From positions 11,408,001 to 11,472,000 of the forward strand of contig CM060731.1 in the NCBI GenBank assembly GCA_030704615.1: a stretch of DNA of 64,000 nt, written 5' to 3'. Of this stretch, positions 26,391 to 37,576 are shown piece after piece (within the stretch, counting starts at the first letter, position 1; every line of letters begins with the position of its first letter). Source of the DNA: Takakia lepidozioides. Its lineage: Eukaryota; Streptophyta; Takakiopsida; Takakiales; Takakiaceae. Both the position numbers and the translations under genes were made by a program. Below the pieces are notes generated by a model that had not been told where the DNA came from, searched no databases, and saw nothing but the letters and a program-made list of their open reading frames with translations.

Positions 26391-29300
26391 CGTAATACGA
26401 TATTCGACAAGCTTCTCTGAGAGGTTCTTTCGTGAGTTGTTGAACCATTGGCCTCAATCAGAAGTACTAGTTGTGGTGATTTAATACTCTCATTATTCAC
26501 CTATATGGATTGCATTTCGCATTGCATCTAATTATGTGGATGTCTTGCAGGAGCAGATGATGTAAGAAATTCTGGTGGTGTGGGTGTACATCTTGTGTTT
26601 AAAGGAACATGAGACAATCCCTGCAAGCAATCCAGTCTTATGCATCATTTTATCGTTATCCAAAGTTACTTCCCACAATCATAAATACATGTGACCAACA
26701 TCACCAAACCTTCGTCAAGTGAAGATGAAGGATTATCTCATTTTTTGCATGCAAAATTTCAACCGCGAGATAACCATATTTGTGGTGATTTCAAACGTTC
26801 ATTCATCCTCCACCTTCGCCTAATGAAGGTGTTCTCCATGGCCTTCTTCATCGTACGGCTGTTGACCTTGGAGTCCACAAGTAATACCCCACATTTTCCA
26901 GCCCAATGTGATTTTTTTGAGGGTTTACACTGTTATCTTGTTACGGAGATTATCATCTTGATCATCAGACGGCTATAATGACCATGTCAAGGCCAAGGAG
27001 AATTAATTCTCTCTCAAAGAAGATATTCGTGCAATCAAGTAAGTTTCAACCTTATACTAGCTCATGATTGTTTGAATATTTTTTCAATTTTTTGTTTTGC
27101 ACCATACTAACGAATCTATCCGGGCTTGTAGGTGGTCGTTCTATTTCTCTTTAAAAACGCTCACGACATCGCTGCAAGGGAGTTCGCTCGTCTCTACCTT
27201 GAGCAGTAGGACAAAGAGCACACTGCATTGGATGTCATTCTTTTGGTAATCGTGTTATGATTACATTAAATTCGTAGGCGACGCACCCATCAAGGTCAAT
27301 GATCGTGTCCAGTTGACGAACCTCGCCGCGCATGCTTACCGCGAAGGGGAACAAGACGAACATCAATCCGGGGGTTGGAGTCCAGCGACGAGGTGGGTTG
27401 GGCTCAAGAACCACCCACCCATGAGATGTGTCGTTAAGCTTGGCGGAGGGTCAGCGGTCGATGGAGGGAACTCCACCAGCTATCCTAAACTACCAGCAAA
27501 CGCAGGTCTAACTCCTACGTTCGCAAGGCAAAATTCGTTCGTGTCTCCTACGGAATCTCCTCCTAGCTAATTGTCTTCCAAGACTTCTTTAGTCACGTTA
27601 GCACAGTTTCATCTCGGAGCTATTAGCGTCCATGACATGTTCTCTCTGCCTAACAGTTTCCAGAGGACTGACAAAGCATTAAGGACAAGCTGCTTAGGTC
27701 TGGGTTGCTTCACAATCATGCTTCCCCAGATCGCACGTGTGTGCAAAGGGGATGCCTACATTCCCGCTATCTGAAGGGGAGAGCACACCCTAGCCTAGGA
27801 TAAAAGCTCGTAACCTAAACAATATCCCACTTCCTTGCTAATTTTTAGGGTTCCTGGCCATTTCTTAGCAATAGAATTCAATAGAAAAGATAGGAAAAAT
27901 ACTACCCTAGGCAAGCTCTTGAACTTAGGAAATAATGATAAAAATCCTATATTTAATTACCTCTATCCTTATTTTCTTAAGCAGAAAAATCCCTTTAAAA
28001 TCAGTTACTAAATCTGAAAATTGACTAATTCTAGAAAAATAGGCATTAGATAGGAATTCGTCTAAGCTTTCCAATGACCCGTGGCTTGGCTTCTAGACAA
28101 TTGTCTAACCCCTTCTCATTGCCCAAAAATTATTCTGAAGCTGTGGGAATCATAGGGAATTGGCCCAAATAGGTCCAAACAACCCCCTAAGCCCTTAATA
28201 CATGCCCCTAGCCTCTAGGTTCTAGGTTCAACCCCCCCCCCCAAGTGCTAAACTGGCTTTTCAAACAGCGGATGAAAAACTGATTTTTCATCCACTGTTC
28301 ATCCCTGCAATGGATGGAAAACTGCATTTATCATCCTGTTTTCATCCATCCTACATCCATCCCACGGATGAAAAAATGCTTATTTCATCCGCCATCATCC
28401 ATCCAAAAAAATCCCCTGCCCAAGGCCATGTGTTAAAGATCCGGTCGTCTCTCTTGTTTGAAACCCCAAAAGCCTTGGTTTGATTTCTATGGACTTTCCT
28501 CCCTCTTTCTTTTGCCGAGGTGTCTCGTGTTACCCCGCGATGCCGTTTTGGCCTATGGGTTCATTTTATGGCTCCGGACTACGGCCTCCAAACCCTCCAG
28601 AGCCTCTTCAAAATCCCCCCCTAGCCACTAAAGTGGTCTAATCCTTCACCATACCTAACCATCAAAGTATATTAGTTCCCCCAAGAGGATTTGATCTTGC
28701 CACCCCACTTAACCAGCGTCCGCTGGTAACAAGCAAATAAAGAATCATACTTCTTACTTTCAAATGTTTTAAACACTCTGAAAAATTTCCAGCGCCAAAA
28801 ATTAAAGTAAAAATAATTCCACAAATAGTTTCCCACTCCCTAATCCTTCCCTCTCTCTTTCCTATGGGGGAGGGTTTGGTTAGGCAAGTGGTTAACCAAA
28901 GAGAGGACCTAGTGGCTTTAGGCCTTCTTCATTCCAACTTCAAAAGAACAAAACTTAAACACAAAACATGATTTGAAGAATGAATCTACACTAACTTTGG
29001 CATAGTTAGTCTTCCACCATGGTGTAGTACTTCCACAAAAGAAAATAATAAGGCCTCATGGCCAACACAAAGTTAAAGGTCCCCTCCTTGCTTGCAACCC
29101 TCTATCTACTCTTGGTTAGAGGCCTCACAAGGTAATCCTTCAACTTCAAAACAAGGTAAATGCAAACCCTTGGGCCTCTTGGCCACTAAGGGGTTAGTAC
29201 TTTCCTTTCTCCACTCTTCACCACTCTTTCTAAGTTAGTGAAGCAACTAGAGCTAGAACAAGTACTTGCAATAACTCAAAGATAAAATAACAAAGCAAAA

Positions 29301-30763
29301 AACATCTCCATGGGCCTTTTGGCCACTATGGAGGATTGACGATCTCTCTTTCCCAAGCTCCCACCACCCTTGGTTAGTAGGACCAAGTTAGGGTTATATC
29401 AACAAGCTTCCACAACCATGGACAAGCAAAACAAAAAATGCAAACACAAATGGACAAAGGGCTAAGACTCTTTTCTCTTCACTCACAGGGCTTCACTTGG
29501 CTAAGTGGGCTACCAAAACTTGAAGGGAAGGGGTAGTGCTCACCTCTCCTATGGGGTTTGTTACTCCTACCTGTTCTTCATTCACCAAGGGCTCACCTCA
29601 CTCTCAAATGACAAATCCACTTCGCTTCTTGGGGAAGATACTCTCATTTTCCACATAAAATGGTTCTTGGCCTTTACACACTAGGTCCTAGGATCTCCCT
29701 AGTCTCCCTAGCACAAACTAGACGCTTCCTCCAAGCTTGCCTAAAACAACTAGGCTAAACTTTAAGCCAACAAGCAATCTAGGACTTCACTTCAAAAACA
29801 AGATGCTAAGGCTAAACAAGCTCTTCAAGCTAGCTCTCTAAGCAACTCCCAACAATAAACTACAAGCAAAAAAACAAGGAATGAAGTCTTTGAAGTGGTG
29901 AGCAAGCTCACCTCCGAATCTACGTATACTAGAAATACTATAACAAAAGAACGGATGACATCCAAAAATCCTTGGATGGAATATACAAGACACAACCACT
30001 TTTTGGGTGATAGGTTACATAAATCATTCAACCAGCTAGTTGGGGGCGGTGCTAATTCTTGTGGACCCAATCAAAATGAATTTCTTTTGGCCACATCGCC
30101 CAAACTAAAAACTTTGAATTATTGTTAAATTCCATCTTCCTCAATTCTGAACGTTGGCCACAAACTCCCTTGTGTTAATACTTGAACACCCACCAAACTT
30201 CAGGTTTATGTGGTCAACCCAACCTAAAAATAAACAGTCCCAAATCACAGCGCAAACACCGCTTTCAATGGGTAACATATTTTTTGGTTGTGAATAGATC
30301 GACGCTTGGGCCTAAAATTCCTTCCACATTATCTTGTTTACTCTTTACCCACAAACATAAAAAGCCCTCCACAAACAGCGCTCGACTCCGGCTTCGTCAT
30401 ATTCGCTGAGGTACGCGGTTATCAAAACCCAGTCGGCTGCTCCCGCTGGATAAAACCCCTTTAGATTTTTTGTAGGAGAACCAGACTCCTTGGAAGTTCC
30501 CTATTGAAATCATACCAAATGGTGGAATTGTCCTTCTGGGAAGAAGAGATTACTGCCGTCAGTCTGCTACTTCTCTCACTGTAGTGTCTATTTTGAATTA
30601 ATGAACTAAAACACACGGGAACCCATGCTTGATCCCTGTCACTGATATATCCGAGTATGAAAATGAAATCGTATCATGAGCATGTATGCTCTACGCCTCC
30701 ATCTTCCTCATGAACTGCATAGAAGCAATTGAAATTTTTATTTACCTGGATTTGCGAGACTTG
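26391..30763. other. Gene-free repeat-like interval
   Basis: No coding gene is supported. 27000-27160 is a diverged copy of 43940-44090. 28220-28410 is rich in short CATCC/GGATG repeats with a C run near 28231-28241. 28850-29820 is CT-rich leader-like DNA with recurring phrases such as GGCCTCTTGGCCACTA, similar in texture to the untranslated leader of an LTR element. No protease, RT or integrase motif was seen, so a non-autonomous LTR element is possible but unproven. Confidence 0.35.
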
Positions 30764-30945
30764 TCGTGCGCATACAACGCTACACAACTACATCGCTTTC
30801 CAAAACCACACAACACATGTCACACCCACACACTAGTATACCACCAGTCCACCACTAGTCCAGCCACTAGTCCAACCAACTAGGCTACAACTAGTCCGTC
30901 ACTAGGCTGCCACTATGCTGCCCCCACTATGGCATCACTAGTCCA
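30764..30945. repeat. Direct repeat R1, outer copy
   Basis: About 180 bases starting TCGTGCGCATAC and rich in ACTAGTCC units. It is repeated at 31273-31465 just inside the left LTR of the gypsy element. Having this internal sequence also outside the LTR implies a local rearrangement. Confidence 0.7.
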
Positions 30946-30952
30946 CACAATA

Positions 30953-31269
30953 AGATAAAGAAGAAGAATACACACGAGCTCACAAATCTGAAGCATAAAC
31001 TCATGCATATATAACCTCATCACTCAAATACAAGTCAAGCCAAGTGCACCCCACGCCATGGAGAATCCACACTACGGCGCCATAGCTAGGCGCGGTGAGG
31101 CTCAACTCGAGAAAGATGAGCCTTCCGCGCTTGCCGTGAAGATAACCACTCCAGGGCCTAAATCTGCCTCGACCCCTGGATTGACACTTTGGCCAATCCC
31201 AAATGTCAATATGTAAAAGCTAGCTATTTCCTAGCTAGTTTCACACACTAGTGGTAAAATAACTTGACA
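30953..31269 (-). repeat. 3' LTR
   Basis: This 317-base block is nearly identical to 42393-42709. On the minus strand it begins TGTCAAGTTATTTTACC. The last base differs from the expected CA end (TCT here, TCA in the other LTR). The start is immediately preceded, inside the element, by repeat R1'. Confidence 0.92.
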
Positions 31270-31272
31270 GCT

Positions 31273-31465
31273 GTCGTGCGCATACATATCGCTACACAAC
31301 TACATCGTTGTCCAAAAACCACACAACACATGTGCACACACCACACACTAGTAACCACTAGTCCACACCCTAGTCCAGCACTAGTCCAACCACTAGTCTA
31401 TAACTAGTCAGTCATTAGGCTGCCACTATGCTGCCCACTATGGCAGCACTAGTCCACTAGTCCTC
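31273..31465. repeat. Direct repeat R1', inner copy
   Basis: Diverged copy of 30764-30945, located just upstream (in element orientation) of the 3' LTR, where the polypurine tract should be. No clear purine tract is visible at the LTR border. Confidence 0.7.
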
Positions 31466-31741
31466 AAATCCATCGCCCCCCTAGCTGGTGCTTAGATCCC
31501 CTAAGTCCAGGTAGCCACAAGATGTGATAGTGACCATAGCTCACTAAGTCCTCCACCACTATCCCTACTACACTCAAACTCGATAGATCAAGAGGCCGGT
31601 GCAAGAGTTGCCCCATCGTTAGTCGCCGTCTTGCAACCTTGAACTTGAGTTTGGGATCTCATGTATTGACTCCTATGAGCTTGCCTCCCATGTCTTTTTA
31701 GCTGCCTCCAGGCATGTCCCACTGTCCACTGCCATTACCCA

Positions 31742-31878
31742 AGTATTGGGACACAAACCATCTCCGTCAGGAACCTTCTCAAGAGGTGTGTCAAGCATCC
31801 ATATGCCAACCCCTTGAACATCGATCACACACCCAGCATGGTGGCTGCCCCTTTTGCAGACCCACAGAGCATGCACCT
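31742..31878 (-). pseudogene. PHD finger at the end of the gypsy polyprotein, frameshifted
   Basis: PHD fingers are zinc modules that usually read histone H3 tails. On the minus strand the pattern is spread over three frames: CMLC at 31875-31864, CDRCSRGWHM at 31829-31800, then LDTPLEKVPDGD and a CP dipeptide ending near 31748. The spacing (Cys pair, about a dozen residues, CDxC, GWH, then a final Cys region) is that of a C4HC3 PHD. Upstream, HEWKDHVRNCAPCHLP near 31965-31925 links it to the integrase C-terminal region. Single-base shifts separate the pieces. The final Cys of the last pair is not intact in the reading I can follow. Confidence 0.72.
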
Positions 31879-32213
31879 CAAACCTGCGGTACCACTGCCA
31901 AGTTTGGGTCAACTCTGCCATCGACATTGGAAGGTGACATGGCGCACAATTACGCACATGGTCCTTCCACTCATGCCATCCGACCCTCCAAGATCATGAC
32001 CCATGAAGGCAACACCTCTCGAACCCTCAGAATAACACGCCCTCCCTAAACATCCAGAGTCGTAGGAGCAGTCTGCTGCAAATAAACATAGTCACCAGGG
32101 TAAACCTCCGAACCCCAGGACGATATCCTCCACCACGTATAGTGACATACCTCAACGTATCACGGTGTTGTGCAATGGCAAGGTTCTCAAAAGCCCCATG
32201 GGCATGACTTTCT

Positions 32214-32949
32214 TTAACAACTCTGCACGCTGATCACATGCACGTACCCACAGTTCCGGATCGTCAAGGTTAAGGACTGAGCAGTGTCCCTACGAATGGC
32301 TGCAGGCAAATTCCGGCTCTCGGCCAAAGAGAACGAATATGGTGAGGCAAGTGATGCTTGTTTGCTGAACCTGTAGCCCATGACTAACCAAGGAACCTGA
32401 AGATCCCATTTCCTAGGTGTCCCTCTGCAAGCCATACTTGCGCAAACCCCCTCTTCACCCGTCTGAACAACTCTCTCTGCTAAGCCATCGGCCTCAGGAT
32501 CCCCCGAAAGTGGTGCCGGTGGTCTATCAAGGCTTTATCACACAAAGCCTGAAACTCCCCCAAAACTCTCTCCCTTGGTCCGTGAGTACCTCAGCTGGAG
32601 CACCAAATCGGTTAAGCACACGATCCAAGAATGCATACGTAGCCCCTTCACTAGCCCTGTCAGGCAATGGACCCAACTCAATCCACTTGGAGAAGTGCTC
32701 CACCATCACCAACACATATCTGTGGTGGCGCATAGTCAGTGGCAACGGTCCTGCGAAGTCAAGACTCCACTGTAGCCCAATCCCATGATTGGTAAATGAT
32801 GCAACTGTGGTGTAGGGGCGTTGAAGAAGCACACACCCTGTCACACACCAGCACCTAGCCACGAACTGTTGCACCTCTGTATGCATACCACGCCACCAAT
32901 ACTGCCCCTGCAGTAAAACTGTGAGTGCGTCGTACTCCAAAATGCCCAC
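32214..32949 (-). pseudogene. Integrase domain of the gypsy element
   Basis: Core integrase sequence with WSLDFAGPL (first catalytic Asp at 32760) and VLTDQGREFWGS (second Asp at 32580), preceded by an eroded zinc-binding region QYWWRGMHTEVQQFV. A second frame at 32435-32214 holds the C-terminal region WLVMGYRFSKQASLASPY, typical of gypsy integrases. The frame is broken between them and the third catalytic acidic residue lies in the damaged part. Confidence 0.85.
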
Positions 32950-33379
32950 AACTCCTCATGGGCATGCTGCACTAACCGTGCACGTGTGTGGGGTGAGGCA
33001 CAATCCTCACCCGACCATCCTCCCACACTCGAAGTAGGTGTATCCCCTCCCACTTGAACCTCTTGGCTCGTTGCAGGATCCGATCCCTCTCCCTGGCAGT
33101 CACAATGGTTGCCGTGTCTCCCGTGCGGAGGTAGTCCAACACAGCCAATCCTCATGTATCTCGGCACCACCTAGCTCATCACTAGCCTCAGGGTCCTCAG
33201 ACACTCCGTCTACAGTCATCCCTGTTGTAGGTCCAATCTGACCTCCCGATGCCAAGATCACAAAAATGGCAGATGCGTGCCATCCCGGCACCATCTCTCG
33301 TCCGTCTCACCATGCCACCGAGCTCCAGTGTCATCCTGCTGGCTCATGCATGGATTGCGACTCAATCCATCCGCATCCC

Positions 33380-34010
33380 GATTGACCAACCCGGTCGATG
33401 CACAATCTGAAAGTCATACTCCTGGAGTATAAGTGCCTACCGTGCAAGCTTCCCCGTAAGCTTGTCTGACTTCCATCACCACTATGGCTGGTGATCCGTG
33501 ACAAGGGTGAAAAGATTGTCGTATAGATAGCACCTGAAGTGTGTCATGGCCCACACTGCAGCTAAGCACTCTCCCTCATATGAGCTGTACTTAGCCTCTG
33601 CCAGCGTTGTTCGAGCAGCTAGCAAGCCACTACGAACTCTCTTCCCTCATCATCCACCTGTGTGAGCACCGCTCCAAGCCCCAGCATGCTCCAATCCGTA
33701 TGCAGCTGAAAGGGACGCCCCCCTGATAGGTCGTCTCAAGATAGGCGCCGAGGTCAACCTCGCCTTAAGCTCTTGAAAAAATCGTTCCTGCTCATCTTCT
33801 CCCATCTTCCCACTGCCACTCCTCCTGGTCCCACCTTGTCAGCTTGTGTTAGAGCCTTCGCAATGGTACTAAATCCCTTGACAAACCGTCTATAATAGTT
33901 TGCCAACCCCATGAAAGCTCGAACTCGGCTCACATCCGTGGGGCGTGGAATTTGTGCAATGGCCTCTACCTTAGTCTGCTGTACCCCCAATCCTCCAGGA
34001 TATATCATGT
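33380..34010 (-). pseudogene. RNase H region of the gypsy element
   Basis: FMGLANYYRRFVKGFSTIAK near 33920-33860 marks the RT connection that leads into RNase H. The RNase H core is visible at about 33605-33480 as SSYEGECLAAVWAMTHFRCY and TLVTDHQP, carrying the conserved Glu and Asp. Frames change between these blocks and the start of the domain is eroded. Confidence 0.8.
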
Positions 34011-34089
34011 GACCCAGATACTCAATCTGGTTGTGGAAAAACTTTCCACTTCCTCGGATGCAACTTCAATCCGTGCGCTCTCAACGCTC

Positions 34090-34760
34090 CAATACCACCT
34101 GAAGGTGTCTCTCATGCTCCTCCATTCGTAACACTAAAGATGATGATGTCATCTATGTAGCACCGAGCAAGTCCACCCCTGCTAGAATCCTATCCATGAC
34201 TCTCTGAAACTCTGCAGGAGCATTCTTAAGCCCAAATGGTAAGAACCCCAGCCATTGATATAGGCAATCCTTGCCGTGCTCATTGATCCCCCAGAATGCC
34301 GTCTTCTGCTTGTCCGCCTCCTTGATTGGCAATTGGTGATATCCGGATCGTAAATCCAAAGTGCTAAAGGCCTTAGCATGCCCCGATGGCATCAAAGATC
34401 TCCTCTGGTGTGGGCATGGCATACTTATCGGACTTGTCTGACGATTTAACAGGCCGGTAATCACGCACATACGTCTCTCCGTCCAATTGCCATAGCCATC
34501 CTTCTTGGCTGGCATCACTGTGGCTGAAGCATACTCTCCACCAGAGAGCTCCACCAAACCTGCCTCCCAGAGATCTTGAGTCCTCATCTGAATCAAAGAC
34601 CTCTCCATGTCACTGTATCTATAGGGTCTCCGAAAGATTGGCGTGTCAGTGGCCAACTCAATATGGATCTCTTGACCCTTCAGTGCTCCCAAGTCCTTCA
34701 AACTGAAGGCAAAGCAATTCTTGTAAGCCCTCAGGAACCGCCGTATACGTCGTCTCTCTC
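34090..34760 (-). pseudogene. Reverse transcriptase of the gypsy element
   Basis: Well preserved Ty3/gypsy RT from about 34701: PIFRRPYRYSDMER, then FSTLDLRSGYHQLPI (motif A Asp), then LGFLPFGLKNAPAEFQRVMD (motif B), then the catalytic box YIDD at 34159-34148 in the next frame. The sequence upstream, around 34750, fits the usual N-terminal RT linker in yet another frame. At least three frameshifts make the product non-functional. Confidence 0.9.
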
Positions 34761-35080
34761 CTCCGTGACAATGGGTCCAATGTCAGGCTCCCAATTGTCC
34801 TCCGTAACTGCAACCTTAAGTCCAGTGGGCTTAGAGGTAGAGGACGCGTCCAATGGTTGCTATGTTGCAACCTCTTGAGCAGTACTCCCTGCCTGCTCAG
34901 TCAATGACAAGGCCTCATCCTGCCCCATCATCTCATCCTTGAGGACCTCCTCAACCCGAGAAGAATCCCCAACCTCATCCATCACAGCCGCCTTGGCTGC
35001 CAACTCCCTCTGAACCTCGAGCACCTCCCACATGTGCCATGGATGCATGCACCCCGTGGTCCTCACATTCTCGCCCCCAC

Positions 35081-36216
35081 TCACGCCTGTACCGTCTCGG
35101 TAGGTAGAGAGACCATTGAGGGAAGTGTACTCCGCACTCTGCGTTGCTCAGCCAGAGCCAAGCTGATAATCCAGGTCAAGCAATTGAGATCCATTGCTTG
35201 CCCCAACACTTGACGACGTGATGCCTCAAAAGAGACCACCGCCGTGCTACCAGTGGTAAAACCCATTGCCCCTCACGCTTGTCAGCATTAGGCTCCACTA
35301 ACTGCTGCAACTGATCATCCCACAGGAGGCCAGGTCCCTATCCCCGGAAAGCATGCGATCCTGGGAAGCTGAGCAGTGTAGGTAATGCTGCTCGTGGTTG
35401 ACCCACCTTGTTGACCACTGCCAAAGGCGAACGATCATCGTGTCTCACACGCTGAGACTGCCTCCCTGTGTCCAGAATGTTATCCACTGTGAGATGTGCT
35501 GGCCGCTGCACCCCATCAAATGCACGCTTAGCAGTGCGGGTGGCATCAAGTTAGTCCACCATAGCCGTGGACGATGAGCCCGTGACCCCACTGTAGCTGC
35601 ATCTAGCAACACTGCTGACCGAAGCCACGACCGGACTTGATGCACACTGGCCATCACCCTGGCCGAGAATCGCCCATCAGTGGCACATTCTCCAAGATGT
35701 ATGCTGGAGATACAGCTTGATGAAGCTGCATTTGGACAACAAGATCATGCTTTGTACCTGAGCCAGCCTTTGTAACCCTTCTGAAAAGTGAAGTAGTTAC
35801 CTTGCCAGACCTTAATCCCGAGGTAACTCGAGCCTGAAGAACACGCATATGCAAAACCCGCACCATCTCCCAAAACAGACCCGACCTCGAGTCTCGCAAT
35901 CCATTGCCATCCCGGCTGATGAATGCCCTTGGCAGGCCAACCTGCCACTACCAGATCAATGGAGCCAACCCGCTCCAAATCCTGCGCCCCCAGCAACGAA
36001 ATGTCTGCTGGCAAGGCCTGCTGATATCCACGAATTGCAGACACCGACAACAACTCAGGGACCGCTGCACACTGAGCAACTGAGCAAGCAAAGTGAAACG
36101 CTGAAACTCGTGCCAGTCTCATCCCTCTTCACATACAGGTAACGCCGAACTCATACACCTGCTTGTAACACAGCAGCCAATCCGGTGCTGATCCCGCCAA
36201 ACAAGTCCAGAAGACA
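35081..36216 (-). pseudogene. C5-cytosine DNA methyltransferase domain inside the gypsy polyprotein
   Basis: Transfers a methyl group from AdoMet to cytosine C5 in DNA. The motif order on the minus strand is canonical. Motif I (AdoMet binding) CLLDLFGGISTG is at 36216-36181. An in-frame TGA follows at 36153-36151, then VRRYLYVKRDE. IDLVVAGWP at 35957-35934 leads into motif IV, where the catalytic CQGHS runs on in the adjacent frame (about 35931-35917). YILENVP (motif VI ENV) is at 35701-35681. VGSRAHRPRLWW (motif VIII, base activation) is at 35591-35556. MGFTTGS and EASRRQVLGQAMDLNCLTW (motifs IX-X) are at 35266-35165. About 36 extra residues sit between 35837 and 35730. The domain lies between protease and RT and so was part of Gag-Pol. 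This copy is dead. The closest subfamily (DNMT3/DRM-like or bacterial-like) cannot be settled by eye. Confidence 0.88.
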
Positions 36217-36229
36217 AATGCCTTCATCC

Positions 36230-37073
36230 GGATACTGCCACACAATAGGTGTGGTGTCCAATGGAGACAATTGAGGTGGTCCTGGTGCAATCCCCACACT
36301 TCCTCCTTTCCTTGATGGTACAAAAGCCTCCACCCAGGCTTGTTGCACCCGTCGATCAGCATCCCGCTGCAAATCCTTGCTCGTGCCCCACAATGGAGTC
36401 TGAGCAACCATGGTAGGCAACTCCACCATACCATACATGTCATCCTGCTCTCCCGGAGGTGGTACATCCTCTGAATGAGCATTGCCCTCAAGCAACTCTC
36501 TAGGCCAACTCACTGCCACTGTGAATGTTGCTAGTGTTGGCATCTTGCCTCGCTGGGCAACCGCAACTCCTCCTATGAACGTCACAGGGAGCTGCACACG
36601 CCGGCCCTCCCCTGACTGCCATACAGGCCTATAGGAAGCTGACTCCTCCCAAAAATCCAGGGTGAAGCCCATGGGGTACAACACTGCCCCACCAACCAGG
36701 ACATCGTATGAGACTGCGTCTGTCACAATGGCCTTGGCTCGCATCACTGAGCCATCTGTAGGGTGATCCGGCCGTAGTCTGATAGCCAACTCACGCGTCT
36801 TGTCATGCCCCGAGCCTGCTCCGATCCTCCCAGAGACGTCTGTATCTGGAAAGAACAAGGCTCCATATCCGCCTCCGTGAGGCCCAAGCCTGCAATAGCA
36901 GCTCTGCCCAACATCAATGGCTGAGCTCCCGAGTCCAACAAGACCCGCAGTGGCCGGTACCTCTTGCCTGCCGGTCCACTCAAACAGAAAATGCCATCCT
37001 GGTTGTTTAACATGACAACTCCAGGTATCACCATGGCGCGCTCAATGGTTGGCCTAGCTAGCAGCTCCATCAA
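36230..37073 (-). pseudogene. Retropepsin region of the gypsy element and linker to the methyltransferase
   Basis: Aspartic protease that would mature the polyprotein. The active-site signature VLLDSGAQPLMLG is near 36944-36905, followed by IAGLGLTEADMEPCSFQIQT. A frameshift around 36790-36800 moves the reading to the frame holding LAIRLRPD, YDVLVGGAVLYPMGFTLDFW and the long linker that reaches the methyltransferase motif I without further break. The protein is unusual in having about 150 residues of linker between protease and the next enzyme. Confidence 0.82.
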
Positions 37074-37576
37074 CCTGGCAGCTGCAGCTTGTCATGGCGC
37101 CGTCGTGGCAGTCTTGACCCTCAAGTCCGAGGATCCCTCCGGCACTACACCTCCCACTATCTCCGCAGAAGATGAAGTAACCTCCCCACTCTCACAGAGT
37201 GTAGCTGCCAGCCTGAACACCTCAGCTGGTTTTACCCCCGGCGTCGCAATCATGGTAGCCGAGAACAATGGAGCCTGGCACACAGATGTGGCCACTCCTA
37301 GCAGCACACTAGCTGCCGCAGCCTTGGCAACACTAGGTAGTGGTGCTACCCGTGTAGCTCTCCCCAATGGCATAGTAACCTCCGCCTCGGTAACCGTCGG
37401 GCGAGAACTAGGTGCCATGGATGGCGTCGACACTGTCTCCGCCAATGTGAATGACTGAGGAAGCCTAGCCTGACGACTTGCCTCCCCACGCTGTGGATCC
37501 AACTCCACCTCTGCACCTCGTGGCTCAGGAACTCGTGCTGCTCCTCGAGTCACGGCTGCAGCAGACTCCACCTGCA

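Noticed and set aside
36964-37458. A 164-codon plus-strand frame in the gypsy element
   Set aside because: It is antisense to gag/protease sequence whose minus-strand motifs are clear, and its residue make-up (Ala, Thr, Val) is a shadow of GC-rich codons.
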